From: JBMYZL01 sp049610385
GTDB taxonomy: Bacteria; Bacteroidota; Bacteroidia; Flavobacteriales_D; Sanyastnellaceae
Length of the DNA: 64,000 nucleotides
Assembly (NCBI GenBank): GCA_049610385.1
Contig: JBMYZL010000003.1
Coordinates: 102,032-166,031 of the forward strand
Direction of reading: 5' to 3'
Below the pieces are notes generated by a model. The model was not told the origin of the DNA, ran no database searches, and was given only the letters and a program-made list of their open reading frames with translations. A program made the translations under genes and the position numbers. Position 1 is the first letter of the stretch; every line of letters starts with the position of its first letter. Below are positions 15,812 to 25,334 of the stretch, one piece after another.

Positions 15812-18472
15812 TTATGGGCATGAGTCACCGAAGACGCCCAACAGTTCCAACAGGTCAACCACAGTCACCAACCCATCGCCCGTCAAATCACCCGGACACA
15901 CCGTTTGATCATAAACACAAGACCCATCATCCATGGTCGAGTTTGGGTTGAAATTTGATGCGGCCGGGTAAGTGCATCCCGGTATGTCATCCGTGTCACA
16001 GATGCCATTGTTGTTCGTATCGCTCGGGCAATCATTTGTAGGAATGCAGGCGTCACAGGCATTGAAACAAACCACCGGAAGTTCGGCGGCTCCACTTGAA
16101 GGCACCACAAAATAACGGTTCGTGAATTCGCCTGTGGTCAGGGTGCAGGCGCCATCCTCCGTTGGGTCCAACGCCTCTCCAGCACTCCAATCGCCATTGA
16201 CAAACTTGTATTCAATGGCCCCCGGTGGCAAATTCAAGGTGATGGAATACACGCCATCCCCATCCAAGTCGGACATCAGGTTGCAGGTGCCACACCACGC
16301 ATCAATCGAACCTCCTGTCAAATAAACCGCACCGTTCAACAGGGTTTCATTGTTCATGTCCACATGAAAGGTGACACCCGAACCACCGCCGGTCCCAGAA
16401 CCCGGATTGATGGCTTCTGCACCCGGGCGCGTCGCAATCCAATACAAGGTGTTTGTCAGGGTGTTTCCATCATCATGGCCATTGAGCGTGTTCACTTCAT
16501 CCCAAGCGGCCACAGGATCAATCACAGCGTGGGTACTGTAAATAAATCCCTTCCAACCATCACCGATGTCCGGGCTGTTCAGGGCTTGGGACATCACAGG
16601 ATAGGCCTCTCCCACCCATACAGGTTCCAGCAATTCTTCTGTGATGGGGGTAAATGGCAACATCTGAATGCCATGGATGAATTCAAGGTTGGCTCCGAAA
16701 AATGTCCCATGATCCACCTTTGTGCTCCACAATACGCCCACCACTTTACGAGAAGCATAGGGCTCGGGATAAATGCCATCCCCCGAATCCACCTGCCAAT
16801 ATTTGTGGGTGCTTCGAATTTCGGTCGCGAGAAGGAAGCGTCCGAGATCGGCAAGGTCGGTTCGGCCTGTGGCCAATCCCCATAGATAAACACCATACCA
16901 AGCATTCACCGCCTCTGAACTGCTCTCTTGATTCCGACCATCACCAAACGCAAAAAGCCCTGAAGCCCAACTGTGACCGACAAACCAATCCTTGTTGCGC
17001 GCTTGCGTATAATGGGGGTCACTGCTTGACGGATTGGCCAAATTTCGGACCAAATGATCCACCTCGTCGCCCCATTGTGCCGCCCAAGCCGCATCTTCCT
17101 TAGCCAACGCAGCGGCGGCGTACAAGAAATAACCATAGTGGAAATGGTGATCGTTGTAGACGCCCTGATCAAATGATCCTCCGCTGGTCGTGATTACACC
17201 TCCCCAATCGGAATCATACCGGAGGGGATCGCTGTTGGTTCCAGACAACCAAGGCGTGAGGGCTGCCGACAGATTGCTGCGGATGGCCGTTGCATGGCCT
17301 GTCTCCCCCAACTCATCAGCAATCAAGGCCAAGCGACCCAATGCAGCCAACTGCTTGCCTCCGAAATACGTGTCACCCGCCGTAACTGGAAAATTCACAT
17401 CTTCACCCAATGCCTCAACAATGGAAGGAACCAGGGCTTCTGGAATGGGGTTGGTGGACTCAAAACCTATTGGAGTCAAGGACTCGGTCATGTTCCATTC
17501 GTTTGAGGTCACGCCCAACATGGATCCTTTGATGGTGGTCAAGGAACAATTGGGCGTTGTGGGCTCCGCCAATATGTCTTGTTGATGCGGAAGTGCGAAC
17601 ATCAATGGGGCCGTCGGGGTGTGGTTAGACATCGTTTCCGTCAACCAACTGAAAACGATCGACCCTTCATTTCCATTGGCCTCCAAATCAACTGTTCCAC
17701 CTACAGAAAAAGTGCCCACATGCGCATCCACAACATCGGCATCCATGTTCACCAATCCATCCCCTGAGGAGAGGACTGTCAAACGAATCTGCCCCGTCCA
17801 TGGTGACTCCATTTGCAACCCATTTGAAACCACGGAGAAGGTAACCTCCTCACTCGTGTGCACAACCCATGTGGATCCATTGTTCAAATTGCATTCAAAT
17901 CGATTTCCAGTGTGCACACCTGGTGCATTGCCATTGACTGACAACAGCGCATGTATGGTGCTGATTCGCGGTGTCAAGGCCTCGTATTTCATCGTCAAAC
18001 CCGACATGCCCCGTACCACAGGCGCTTGCATCGCTCCCGATCCGGCAGACCAGCTCAATGTCACCGACAAGTCATCAAAGGCAGACACTTCATGTGGCTC
18101 GGTTGCCAATTCCATTGCACCCAGAGTCCAATTGGCTACGAATGTAGACAACACGAAGTCTGCCGTCACGACCTGACCTGGCATCGAAGCCTTCAATCCC
18201 TCTGGATGGGCTTGAACCAAGTACGGCAATGCATTGCATGTGTTGTCGCCTGAACCCAAAACAAAGTTTTGCCACCAACGGTTGGTAGGGACCGGCTGAC
18301 TCAGCAGGTTGTCAGACCAAAATCCGCTCGGCGGCTGACTGCTTGAAATGGCAGGAAAAGGTGGCGCCTCTGAACCCAAAACAGAAACATCCCAGAGAGA
18401 CTGACCGACAACATTCCCAGCCCCCACAAAACTTGAAATCAACACGCAGCAACAAATGGCAAAACTTCTCAT
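15812..18472 (-). CDS. Secreted GH81 endo-beta-1,3-glucanase with accessory module and dockerin-like tail
   Basis: A signal peptide (cleavage near VVGQ) precedes a GH81 domain covering about residues 30-680. The family hallmarks are PTNRWWQNFVLGSGDN near the N-terminus, YNDHHFHYGYFLYAAAAL (catalytic Asp, about 436) and HSWASGLFAFGDGRNQESSS with Glu residues near 517 acting as catalytic/assisting acids. GH81 enzymes cleave beta-1,3-glucans such as laminarin, callose or yeast glucan. After about 690 comes a module (DMNNETLLNGAVYLTGGSID, DLDGDGVYSITLNLPPG, EFTNRYFVV) also found four times in the PUL protein at 36571-38271. It is followed by a GCT...DDGSC motif and a dockerin-like final stretch, DLTGDGLVTVVDLLELLGVF. 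No T9SS domain is seen. Confidence 0.93.
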   Translation of the reverse strand: MRSFAICCCVLISSFVGAGNVVGQSLWDVSVLGSEAPPFPAISSSQPPSGFWSDNLLSQPVPTNRWWQNFVLGSGDNTCNALPYLVQAHPEGLKASMPGQVVTADFVLSTFVANWTLGAMELATEPHEVSAFDDLSVTLSWSAGSGAMQAPVVRGMSGLTMKYEALTPRISTIHALLSVNGNAPGVHTGNRFECNLNNGSTWVVHTSEEVTFSVVSNGLQMESPWTGQIRLTVLSSGDGLVNMDADVVDAHVGTFSVGGTVDLEANGNEGSIVFSWLTETMSNHTPTAPLMFALPHQQDILAEPTTPNCSLTTIKGSMLGVTSNEWNMTESLTPIGFESTNPIPEALVPSIVEALGEDVNFPVTAGDTYFGGKQLAALGRLALIADELGETGHATAIRSNLSAALTPWLSGTNSDPLRYDSDWGGVITTSGGSFDQGVYNDHHFHYGYFLYAAAALAKEDAAWAAQWGDEVDHLVRNLANPSSSDPHYTQARNKDWFVGHSWASGLFAFGDGRNQESSSEAVNAWYGVYLWGLATGRTDLADLGRFLLATEIRSTHKYWQVDSGDGIYPEPYASRKVVGVLWSTKVDHGTFFGANLEFIHGIQMLPFTPITEELLEPVWVGEAYPVMSQALNSPDIGDGWKGFIYSTHAVIDPVAAWDEVNTLNGHDDGNTLTNTLYWIATRPGAEAINPGSGTGGGSGVTFHVDMNNETLLNGAVYLTGGSIDAWCGTCNLMSDLDGDGVYSITLNLPPGAIEYKFVNGDWSAGEALDPTEDGACTLTTGEFTNRYFVVPSSGAAELPVVCFNACDACIPTNDCPSDTNNNGICDTDDIPGCTYPAASNFNPNSTMDDGSCVYDQTVCPGDLTGDGLVTVVDLLELLGVFGDSCP

Positions 18473-18961
18473 GTTATAAACATACGAAAAATGGTCGAGC
18501 TCGATTAAATCAGATTAGACCTGTCAATCATTTGATGTGTCGATAATTATCCGCTGATGTCACCACTGATTCTGGGCATTTCTGCCCGCATCCGCAATCA
18601 TCGCTGTCCCCAAACCTGGGTCAATCACATCAAGCGAACACCCACGCCGCCATTCAAGAACCCTTTGTTTCTGTCTTCACGTCGGTCAGTCACCTGCAGA
18701 TCAACTAGGGAACTTGCCTCAGAACTGAAACTGACACCACTGAACCAAAAACCCTGAACATCATCAACCTATTCAAATCATTCATGATAATGTAACCTCA
18801 TCTGCTCATCATGAATCGACACATATCCCATCAAAATTCATCATTTGCTTGAAAACAGCATCTGCAATTGCGCAATGAATTGAATCCATCAAAAGACTGC
18901 TTGAATCGACCATCCAAAATCAACCGGCTAAACCATAGAGATTCATTGAAATTTAGGCCCT
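18473..18961. other. AT-rich intergenic region upstream of the GH81 gene
   Basis: These 489 bases contain no convincing gene. On the minus strand, TATGTTTATAA lies about 10-20 bp before the GH81 start and resembles the Bacteroidota -7 element TAnnTTTG. A perfect 10-bp palindrome, TCGAGCTCGA, sits at 18495-18504 and could be an operator. The remainder shows only low-complexity AT-rich sequence. Confidence 0.35.
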
Positions 18962-18998
18962 AAAAAAAACCCCTGCTCGCAAAATGCAAACAGGGGCC
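18962..18998 (-). terminator. Rho-independent terminator of tRNA-Val
   Basis: Read on the minus strand, CCCCTG/CAGGGG forms a stem with a 15-base loop, followed by eight T residues. It lies 8 bp past the tRNA 3' end. Confidence 0.8.
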
Positions 18999-19005
18999 TC
19001 GAAAG

Positions 19006-19079
<74 letters not shown>

Positions 19080-19150
19080 AAATCAGCTGAATGGCAAAGA
19101 TACTGATTTCAACTCCTTCGCTCAACAGATTGGACAAAATTGAGCCAAGA

Positions 19151-19543
19151 TTAATGCCGCTGATCCAAAGACCAGCGACCCGCTCCTGTGAGGACGAGAA
19201 CCAAAAAGGGAAGCAGGAACAAAAGCGCGTGCTCTCGATCCCCGTATGAATCTCCAGCATGTGCCACAAATGCGGCAACAAACATGGTGAACGCGGCGAC
19301 TGAGGCGAACCATTTTGTCTTCCATCCGACGATAATGGCAATGGGCGCAACAAATTCCCCAACCACACACAAGGACAGGGAAACAAAAGGCCCCATACCC
19401 ATGAAATCCATGAAATTTACCGCCGAGGGCTCTGCGAGTCCTGCAATCCACTTGATCAACTTGGGCCAACCATGCGTGAGCATCATGGCTGAAATGCCAA
19501 CCCGAAGTACAAAAATTCCCGTATCTGACAAAGTTTTCATCAA
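19151..19543 (-). CDS. DoxX family membrane protein
   Basis: This 130-residue protein has four predicted helices. The N-terminal motif LRVGISAMMLTHGWPKL and the central LCVVGEFVAPIAIIVGWKTK followed by FTMFVAAFVAHAGDS match the DoxX family of small membrane oxidoreductase-associated proteins. The last residues run into RWSLDQRH. Start choice between two adjacent Met codons is uncertain. It lies 10 bp downstream of the ammonium transporter on the same strand, so the two may be co-transcribed. The biochemical role of DoxX proteins in Bacteroidota is not well defined. Confidence 0.88.
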   Translation of the reverse strand: MMKTLSDTGIFVLRVGISAMMLTHGWPKLIKWIAGLAEPSAVNFMDFMGMGPFVSLSLCVVGEFVAPIAIIVGWKTKWFASVAAFTMFVAAFVAHAGDSYGDREHALLFLLPFLVLVLTGAGRWSLDQRH

Positions 19544-19553
19544 CGCTGGATCA

Positions 19554-20852
19554 TCAATTCAACAAGGATTCACCATGCTGGCTCTTGTCTAAACCGCGTT
19601 CTTCTTGATCCAAATTCACACGCATTGGAATCAGAAGGTTCACCAAAATAAACAAGACATAGGCACCGGCAAACGCAAATATCGTAACGCCAATCAATGC
19701 CACAACATGAATCCCGAATGCCGACCATCCACCGCCATGCACCAAACCCACCTCTCCTGCAAACAATGCGGTCATGATCATGCCCACCATGCCCCCAATG
19801 CCATGACTCGGAAATACATCCAATGTGTCATCAATAGAAGAACGATGTGCAATGCCAATCGCCGCATTGCAGATCAAAGCCGCAATGAATCCGATGAGGG
19901 CGCTTTCACCCAAGGTCACAAATCCAGCCGCTGGTGTGATTGAAACAAGCCCCACAATGGCGCCGATGCACGCACCAACTGCTGACATCTTTCGATCCAT
20001 AAACCGTTCATAAAACATCCAGGTGATCATCGCAGTCGCTGAGGCAATGTTGGTGTTGGCAAATGCCACAACCGCGTCACCATTCGCACCGAAAGCACTT
20101 CCTGCATTGAAACCAAACCAACCAAACCAGAGCATTCCCGTTCCCAGGATGACAAACGGTATGTTTGCCGGTTCATCAGACGTATTTTTCTGGCGTTTGC
20201 CGAGAAAAAGTGCGCCCGCTAGAGCCGCCAAACCCGCCGACATGTGCACCACTGTTCCCCCTGCAAAATCCAAAATCCCTGCCTGACGCAGCAACCCCTC
20301 AGGGTGCCATGTCATGTGGGCAAGTGGTGGATAAATGACCAGGCTGAACAACACCATGTACAAGATGTAGCTCCGAAACCGCACCCGGCCTGCCAAACTC
20401 CCGGTGATCAGAGCAGGTGTGATGATGGCAAATTTCATTTGAAACAAAGCAAAAAGCAGGAATGGAATCGTCTCTGCGAAAGCACCATTGGGCTCAATGC
20501 CCACGCCACGAAAAGCAAGAAAGGTCATCGGGTTTCCGATCATACCACCACAACTCTCCCCAAAACACAAGCTAAATCCAACCAAGACCCAAACCACTGA
20601 AACGACACCGAGCGCAACAAAACTTTGCAACATGGTCGAAATGATGTGCTTGCGATTGACCATACCGCCGTAAAAAAAAGCCAACCCAGGTGTCATCAGC
20701 AAGACAAAAGCACTCGACACAACCATCCATGCCATATCTCCAGTATCCAAATTGGACATCGCATCAAGGTCCAGCGGTTCACTGCCTCCACCAAACAACC
20801 AAATCAACAAAACAAACAGCCCTAGAAACAAAAAATTCAGGTGACGACCCAT
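19554..20852 (-). CDS. amt: Ammonium transporter (Amt/MEP/Rh family)
   Basis: The protein of about 432 residues has the Amt arrangement of 11 transmembrane helices after a signal-like first helix. Family motifs are present: FFYGGMVNRKH, the D-containing FAGGTVVHMSAG with pore His, GTGMLWFGWFGFNAGSA, and ALICNAAIGIAHRSSIDDTL followed by DVFPSHGIGGMVG with the second pore His. It conducts NH4+/NH3 across the inner membrane. ATG 20852 gives the usual short leader; a Met three codons earlier is alternative. No glnK is adjacent in the window. Confidence 0.95.
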   Translation of the reverse strand: MGRHLNFLFLGLFVLLIWLFGGGSEPLDLDAMSNLDTGDMAWMVVSSAFVLLMTPGLAFFYGGMVNRKHIISTMLQSFVALGVVSVVWVLVGFSLCFGESCGGMIGNPMTFLAFRGVGIEPNGAFAETIPFLLFALFQMKFAIITPALITGSLAGRVRFRSYILYMVLFSLVIYPPLAHMTWHPEGLLRQAGILDFAGGTVVHMSAGLAALAGALFLGKRQKNTSDEPANIPFVILGTGMLWFGWFGFNAGSAFGANGDAVVAFANTNIASATAMITWMFYERFMDRKMSAVGACIGAIVGLVSITPAAGFVTLGESALIGFIAALICNAAIGIAHRSSIDDTLDVFPSHGIGGMVGMIMTALFAGEVGLVHGGGWSAFGIHVVALIGVTIFAFAGAYVLFILVNLLIPMRVNLDQEERGLDKSQHGESLLN

Positions 20853-21275
20853 GAGAGACAAATTGATTTTGAAAACCTTAATGGCTTCGGATCATTGCCG
20901 AGTGGCCGCTAAATTATCGGCGAATTGCATCAAATGAAAATGATGTCCAAAGCACACGAAACTAGCGCAACGCAAGGCCATTTTATCGATTCGGATTCAC
21001 CATCAACATCCACGACGAAATTGACATCCGTGGCATCTTCGAGCCATTCCAGCTCATCCTCATTCACACAGAACAGGCATGGATGGTGTTCAATCCGCTC
21101 ACGACAAAATGGCATGAATGCGTTTGTATCTGATGTCAAAACGAGACGTCCATAACTCGAACTTGGGCTTCTCCTCTGATGCAAATCCCCACATCTATCG
21201 GGTCCTCACCGCGGCTTGCATAGGAAAAATTTTGGCTTAACTTGAACCATCGTACACGCCAAACCCACTCTCGTG
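20853..21275. other. Intergenic region between amt and the first metallopeptidase
   Basis: These 423 bases hold an 84-codon minus-strand open frame at 20930-21184 (TTG start, acidic C-terminal half with VNFVVDVDGESE). It may be a small gene but has no recognisable family, and the opposite strand is also open. It is not called as a gene here. Divergent promoters for amt and the metallopeptidase must lie here; none matches a clear TTTG/TAnnTTTG pair. Confidence 0.3.
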
Positions 21276-24140
21276 ATGCCTTTCCTCTCTTCTTTGCCCC
21301 GCCTTGTTGGCGCAACATGTGCTTGCTTTCTGTTCTCCATTTCTTGGGGCCAAAACGCCCTCCCCATCGGATGGACAAACATCGCTTCGGATGAATGGCC
21401 CCAGACATCCCGGTCCATCAACACGAAGCAAGCTGAGGTGTTCCGATTGGATGAGATCTGGATGAAGAACACCCTGGACAATGCCAGAACCGTTGCCGAA
21501 TCCAGCCTCCTTACTTTGCCCTTGGATGACCGCAAAACGCTCACATTTCAAGTCGAAGAGCACCAAACATTCGAGGCTGAACTGCAAGCCCAATTCCCAA
21601 ACATCCGCACATACATCGGTCGGGCCCACGACGGTTCTGGAGCCGTGGCTTATTTGGATTTCACTGAACAGGGGTTTCATGCGATGATTTTGCGCCCTGG
21701 TCAAACCACTGTTTTCATCGATCCTTGGAACCACCGAGAGCGAACAGGGGTTTATTTGGTCTACAATCGAAACCAATTTGTCTCCGCAAAAACCTTACAA
21801 TGCGCGGTGCACAGTGCTGAGGATCCCGTCAACCTCCGACCAGGTCGAACCGCAATTCCGCTTCATCAAAATCCAAAATCCATTGTTGAACCAGATTTCC
21901 AGCACGGCTTGTCTCCCATGCCGGGTGAACAACTGAGAACCTATCGACTCGCTTTGGCATGCACGGGAGAATACACCACTTTCCACGGTGGGACTGTGGC
22001 GGGGGCATTGAGTGCGATGGCCACCACCATGAACCGGGTGAATGGCGTTTATGAGCGCGATGTGGCCATCCACATGAACATCATCGGCAACAACAATTTG
22101 ATCATCTATACCAACGGTGCCACAGACCCTTACACCAACAGCAGTGGCTCCACCATGCTCAATGAGAATCAGATCAATTGCGATGCAGTCATCGGTTCAG
22201 CCAATTATGACATCGGGCACGTGTTTTCCACAGGTGGTGGGGGCATCGCCCAACTCCAAAGTCCCTGTGGCAGTGGAAAAGCCCGGGGGGTGACTGGGCA
22301 AGGAGCGCCTGTTGGGGACCCCTTTGATATCGATTATGTCTCTCATGAGATCGGTCACCAATTTGGCGGAAATCACACCCAAAACAACCCCTGCAACCGG
22401 GCGTCATCCGCTGCATATGAGCCCGGAAGCGCGAGCACAATCATGGGTTATGCGGGCATCTGTTCTCCCAATCTTCAGAGCAATTCCGATGACCATTTCC
22501 ACAACCATTCCATCAATGAGATGATCAACTTTTCCGTGAATGGAAATGGAAACACATGTGCCGTCATTACAGCCACAGGAAACACCGCACCCACCGTTGA
22601 AGCCGGATCGAACGGCCTCACCATTCCTGCGAATACCCCCTTCGAATTGACCGCAACAGGCTTCGATGCCGATGGGGATGCATTGACCTACAATTGGGAA
22701 GAATATGACTTGGGGCCTGCCACAGCTTCTGGTGACAACAACCTGACCAATCCAAGCGGGACCCAACCCATTTTCCGCTCATGGCCCTCAACAGAAAGCC
22801 CCACGCGGGTGTTCCCCCGAATTTCAGACTTGGTAATGGGCACAAGCACCATCGGGGAATTGTTGCCTACATACAGCCGTGCCATGAATTTCAAGTGCAC
22901 TGTGAAAGACAATGTCGCAGGTGGGGGGGGATTGGGACAAGACTTGTTGTCCTTTAGCGTGGATGGAAATTCTGGACCTTTTGTAGTCACCGCTCCCAAT
23001 GGAAGCAGCACCATCGCACCTGGCATTCCCCAGGTGGTGAGCTGGTCTGTTGCAGGAACAAATCAGCCTCCCGTTTCTTGCACCGCAGTGGACATCTGGC
23101 TGTCAACGGATGGCGGTTACACCTTTGATACCATACTCGCAACAGGAACGGACAATGACGGTTCCGAGGCTGTGATCTTTCCCAGCATTGCAACTTCAAA
23201 TGCCCGCGTGAAAATCAAGGCCTCAGGTAACCATTTCTTTGACATCAGTGACCAAAATTTCTCCATCGATCCGTCGCTCAATCCGGTGGATGACGACCTG
23301 GGTCTGTCCGGCATTTCCGGGGTGCCAACTGGTGGATGTGGTGCTGAATTTACCCCGCATGCGACAGTCACCAACTTTGGCGTCAACACCCAAACAGAAT
23401 TTGAAGTCCGTTTCATTGCCAATGTCAATGGCGGGGATTCAGACACCGTCCATGTGGCATGGACCGGTGAACTCGGAATTGGTGAAAGCGTCGATGTGGA
23501 CGCCTGTGAGGCCACTTGTTTTGACTTGCCTGAGGGAGCCTCGGGCACCTTGCACGTCATGCTGTTTCCCCCTGTAGAGGATGAAAATCCGAACAACCAC
23601 AGTCTCAGTCAAGCCTTCGAATTGGGTGCAGGCCAACCCGCTTTGCTGACGCTGACCACAGATTGTTGGGGCGGTGAAGTGGGTTGGACATTGAGTGAAG
23701 AATCTGGAGCCGTTATCGAATCGGTCTCAGCAGGTTCACTGGCGAGCAGCACAACCCACACCACGGAGTTTTGCCTCACAGACGGATGTTATCTTTTCGA
23801 GATCACCGACTCCTACGGAGATGGCATGTCAGGAAGCTCTTATTCAGAATGTGGTGTTGATGGCGATTATGAAATGACCGATGGCAATGGAGAAATTCTC
23901 TTCGCCATGGGGCCCGCCAATTACGGCGATGGCACCGACCATTCATTTTGTTTGGAATCAGGCATCGATTGCTTGGGCGATTTGGATGGCAATGGCACCG
24001 TGGACGTCAATGATCTGTTGTTGATTTTAGCCAATTTCGGATGTGTCGCGAATTGCACAGCCGACGTCGACAATGATGGACAAGTCGGGGTCACGGATGT
24101 TCTCGCCTTGCTCAGTGAATTTGCAGCGAGTTGCAATTGA
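21276..24140 (+). CDS. Secreted reprolysin-like (M12B-type) zinc metallopeptidase with dockerin-like tail
   Basis: ATG 21276 starts a signal peptide ending SISWGQ. A prodomain-like N-terminus precedes the catalytic region starting near LRTYRLALACTGEYTTFHGG (about residue 220). The zinc site HEIGHQFGGNH lies at about 356-366, with a Met-turn at STIMGYAGIC, placing it among metzincins of the reprolysin type in Bacteroidota. Later domains are beta-sandwich modules (PKD/cadherin-like, residues about 430-650) and an acidic region. The C-terminus (about 895-954) has paired Asp-rich loops DLDGNGTVDVNDLLLILANF and DVDNDGQVGVTDVLALLSEF, resembling a type I dockerin. No T9SS domain is seen. Paralogue at 25335. 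Confidence 0.9.
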   Translation: MPFLSSLPRLVGATCACFLFSISWGQNALPIGWTNIASDEWPQTSRSINTKQAEVFRLDEIWMKNTLDNARTVAESSLLTLPLDDRKTLTFQVEEHQTFEAELQAQFPNIRTYIGRAHDGSGAVAYLDFTEQGFHAMILRPGQTTVFIDPWNHRERTGVYLVYNRNQFVSAKTLQCAVHSAEDPVNLRPGRTAIPLHQNPKSIVEPDFQHGLSPMPGEQLRTYRLALACTGEYTTFHGGTVAGALSAMATTMNRVNGVYERDVAIHMNIIGNNNLIIYTNGATDPYTNSSGSTMLNENQINCDAVIGSANYDIGHVFSTGGGGIAQLQSPCGSGKARGVTGQGAPVGDPFDIDYVSHEIGHQFGGNHTQNNPCNRASSAAYEPGSASTIMGYAGICSPNLQSNSDDHFHNHSINEMINFSVNGNGNTCAVITATGNTAPTVEAGSNGLTIPANTPFELTATGFDADGDALTYNWEEYDLGPATASGDNNLTNPSGTQPIFRSWPSTESPTRVFPRISDLVMGTSTIGELLPTYSRAMNFKCTVKDNVAGGGGLGQDLLSFSVDGNSGPFVVTAPNGSSTIAPGIPQVVSWSVAGTNQPPVSCTAVDIWLSTDGGYTFDTILATGTDNDGSEAVIFPSIATSNARVKIKASGNHFFDISDQNFSIDPSLNPVDDDLGLSGISGVPTGGCGAEFTPHATVTNFGVNTQTEFEVRFIANVNGGDSDTVHVAWTGELGIGESVDVDACEATCFDLPEGASGTLHVMLFPPVEDENPNNHSLSQAFELGAGQPALLTLTTDCWGGEVGWTLSEESGAVIESVSAGSLASSTTHTTEFCLTDGCYLFEITDSYGDGMSGSSYSECGVDGDYEMTDGNGEILFAMGPANYGDGTDHSFCLESGIDCLGDLDGNGTVDVNDLLLILANFGCVANCTADVDNDGQVGVTDVLALLSEFAASCN

Positions 24141-24198
24141 GCAATCTGCCGCCAAATCGAAGACGCAAATCCCAAAGGGAGATTGTATCTTCGTCGTC

Positions 24199-25287
24199 AT
24201 GCAGTTGCCTACAGTCCGGTTCAGCCGAGATACCTCTGGGTTTTCGAAAACCCTTCGTGCCCGCGTTGAAGAACACTTCCATGCCGCCGGCAAATCCCGT
24301 TTTGCCGATTACCGCATGATTCTCAAGACCGTGCTCATGCTGCTCTTGTATTTCATTCCACTTGTGTTCATTACTGGTGGATGGACCGGAGCAGGATGGG
24401 GGTTTTGGGCGGCTGCCGTGGTCATGGGATTCGGGCTCGCAGGCATTGGTTTGAACGTCATGCACGACGCCAACCATGGCGCTTACAGCCAACATGCTTG
24501 GGTCAATGACATGATGGGGCGTATGCTGGATGTCGTGGGCGGAAACGCCGCTTTGTGGAAGATTCAACACAATGTGCTGCACCACACCTTCACAAACATT
24601 GAAGGCTTAGACGAAGACATTGACACCCCTGGTGTTTTGCGGTTTTCACCTGATCGACCCAGAAAGCCCATTCACCGATTTCAGCACATCTATGCTTGGT
24701 TTTTCTATTCCATCATGTCGTTGTTCTGGATCACCGCCAAGGATTGGATTGCTGCGGCGAGATATCACAAAATTGGGCTGTTGCAAAAGTCCGGTTCAAC
24801 CATTGGAAAAACCCTCGGCTATCTCAGCTGGACAAAAGGACTGCATTTCGCCTACATCCTCGGTCTCCCCATGTGGCTGAGTGGCCTCCCTTGGTGGCAG
24901 ATTGTTTTGGGATGGGTGGTGATGCACTTGGTCGCCGGTTTGATTTTAGCCTCCATATTCCAACCTGCGCACGTGATGGAAAATCACTTGTTCGAGGCTG
25001 CAGAAAAGGGCTCGATCATGTCTGACGATCCCCTCGCGCACCAATTGAAAACCACAGCCAATTTCGGCACCCGGTCGCGGTTGTTGACCTGGTTGAGTGG
25101 GGGTCTCAATCACCAAGTAGAGCACCATTTGTTCCCCAACATCTGCCACATTCACTTTCCCGATTTGGCCCCCATTGTCAAAAAAACGGCAGAAGAATTT
25201 GGCTTGCCTTACCACAGCCAAACCAGTTTTTTGGAAGCCTTGCGGTTGCACACCCGCATGCTCAAATCACTCGGTCAACCCGCTTGA
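24199..25287 (+). CDS. Acyl-lipid fatty acid desaturase (membrane FA-desaturase family)
   Basis: ATG 24199 gives MQLPTVRFSRDTSGF, in keeping with the family start; an in-frame upstream extension overlaps the metallopeptidase and is rejected. Three histidine boxes are present: HDANH (about 88-92), HNVLHH (about 123-128) and QVEHH (about 304-308). Multiple hydrophobic helices lie between them. The glutamine in the third box (QxxHH) is the pattern of front-end (Delta-5/Delta-6 type) or related acyl-lipid desaturases, although no cytochrome b5 domain is fused. It introduces a double bond into membrane acyl chains using a diiron centre; regiospecificity cannot be fixed. It sits between two paralogous peptidases. 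Confidence 0.92.
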   Translation: MQLPTVRFSRDTSGFSKTLRARVEEHFHAAGKSRFADYRMILKTVLMLLLYFIPLVFITGGWTGAGWGFWAAAVVMGFGLAGIGLNVMHDANHGAYSQHAWVNDMMGRMLDVVGGNAALWKIQHNVLHHTFTNIEGLDEDIDTPGVLRFSPDRPRKPIHRFQHIYAWFFYSIMSLFWITAKDWIAAARYHKIGLLQKSGSTIGKTLGYLSWTKGLHFAYILGLPMWLSGLPWWQIVLGWVVMHLVAGLILASIFQPAHVMENHLFEAAEKGSIMSDDPLAHQLKTTANFGTRSRLLTWLSGGLNHQVEHHLFPNICHIHFPDLAPIVKKTAEEFGLPYHSQTSFLEALRLHTRMLKSLGQPA

Positions 25288-25334
25288 ATCAGACAAAATA
25301 GAGTTATTGCCCGCTGAGTTGTAAATTCATCGGG

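Noticed and set aside
20930..21184. Small minus-strand frame upstream of amt
   Set aside because: Its acidic C-terminal half looks somewhat protein-like, but the only start is TTG, no family is recognised and the other strand is also open. Kept as a note, not a gene.
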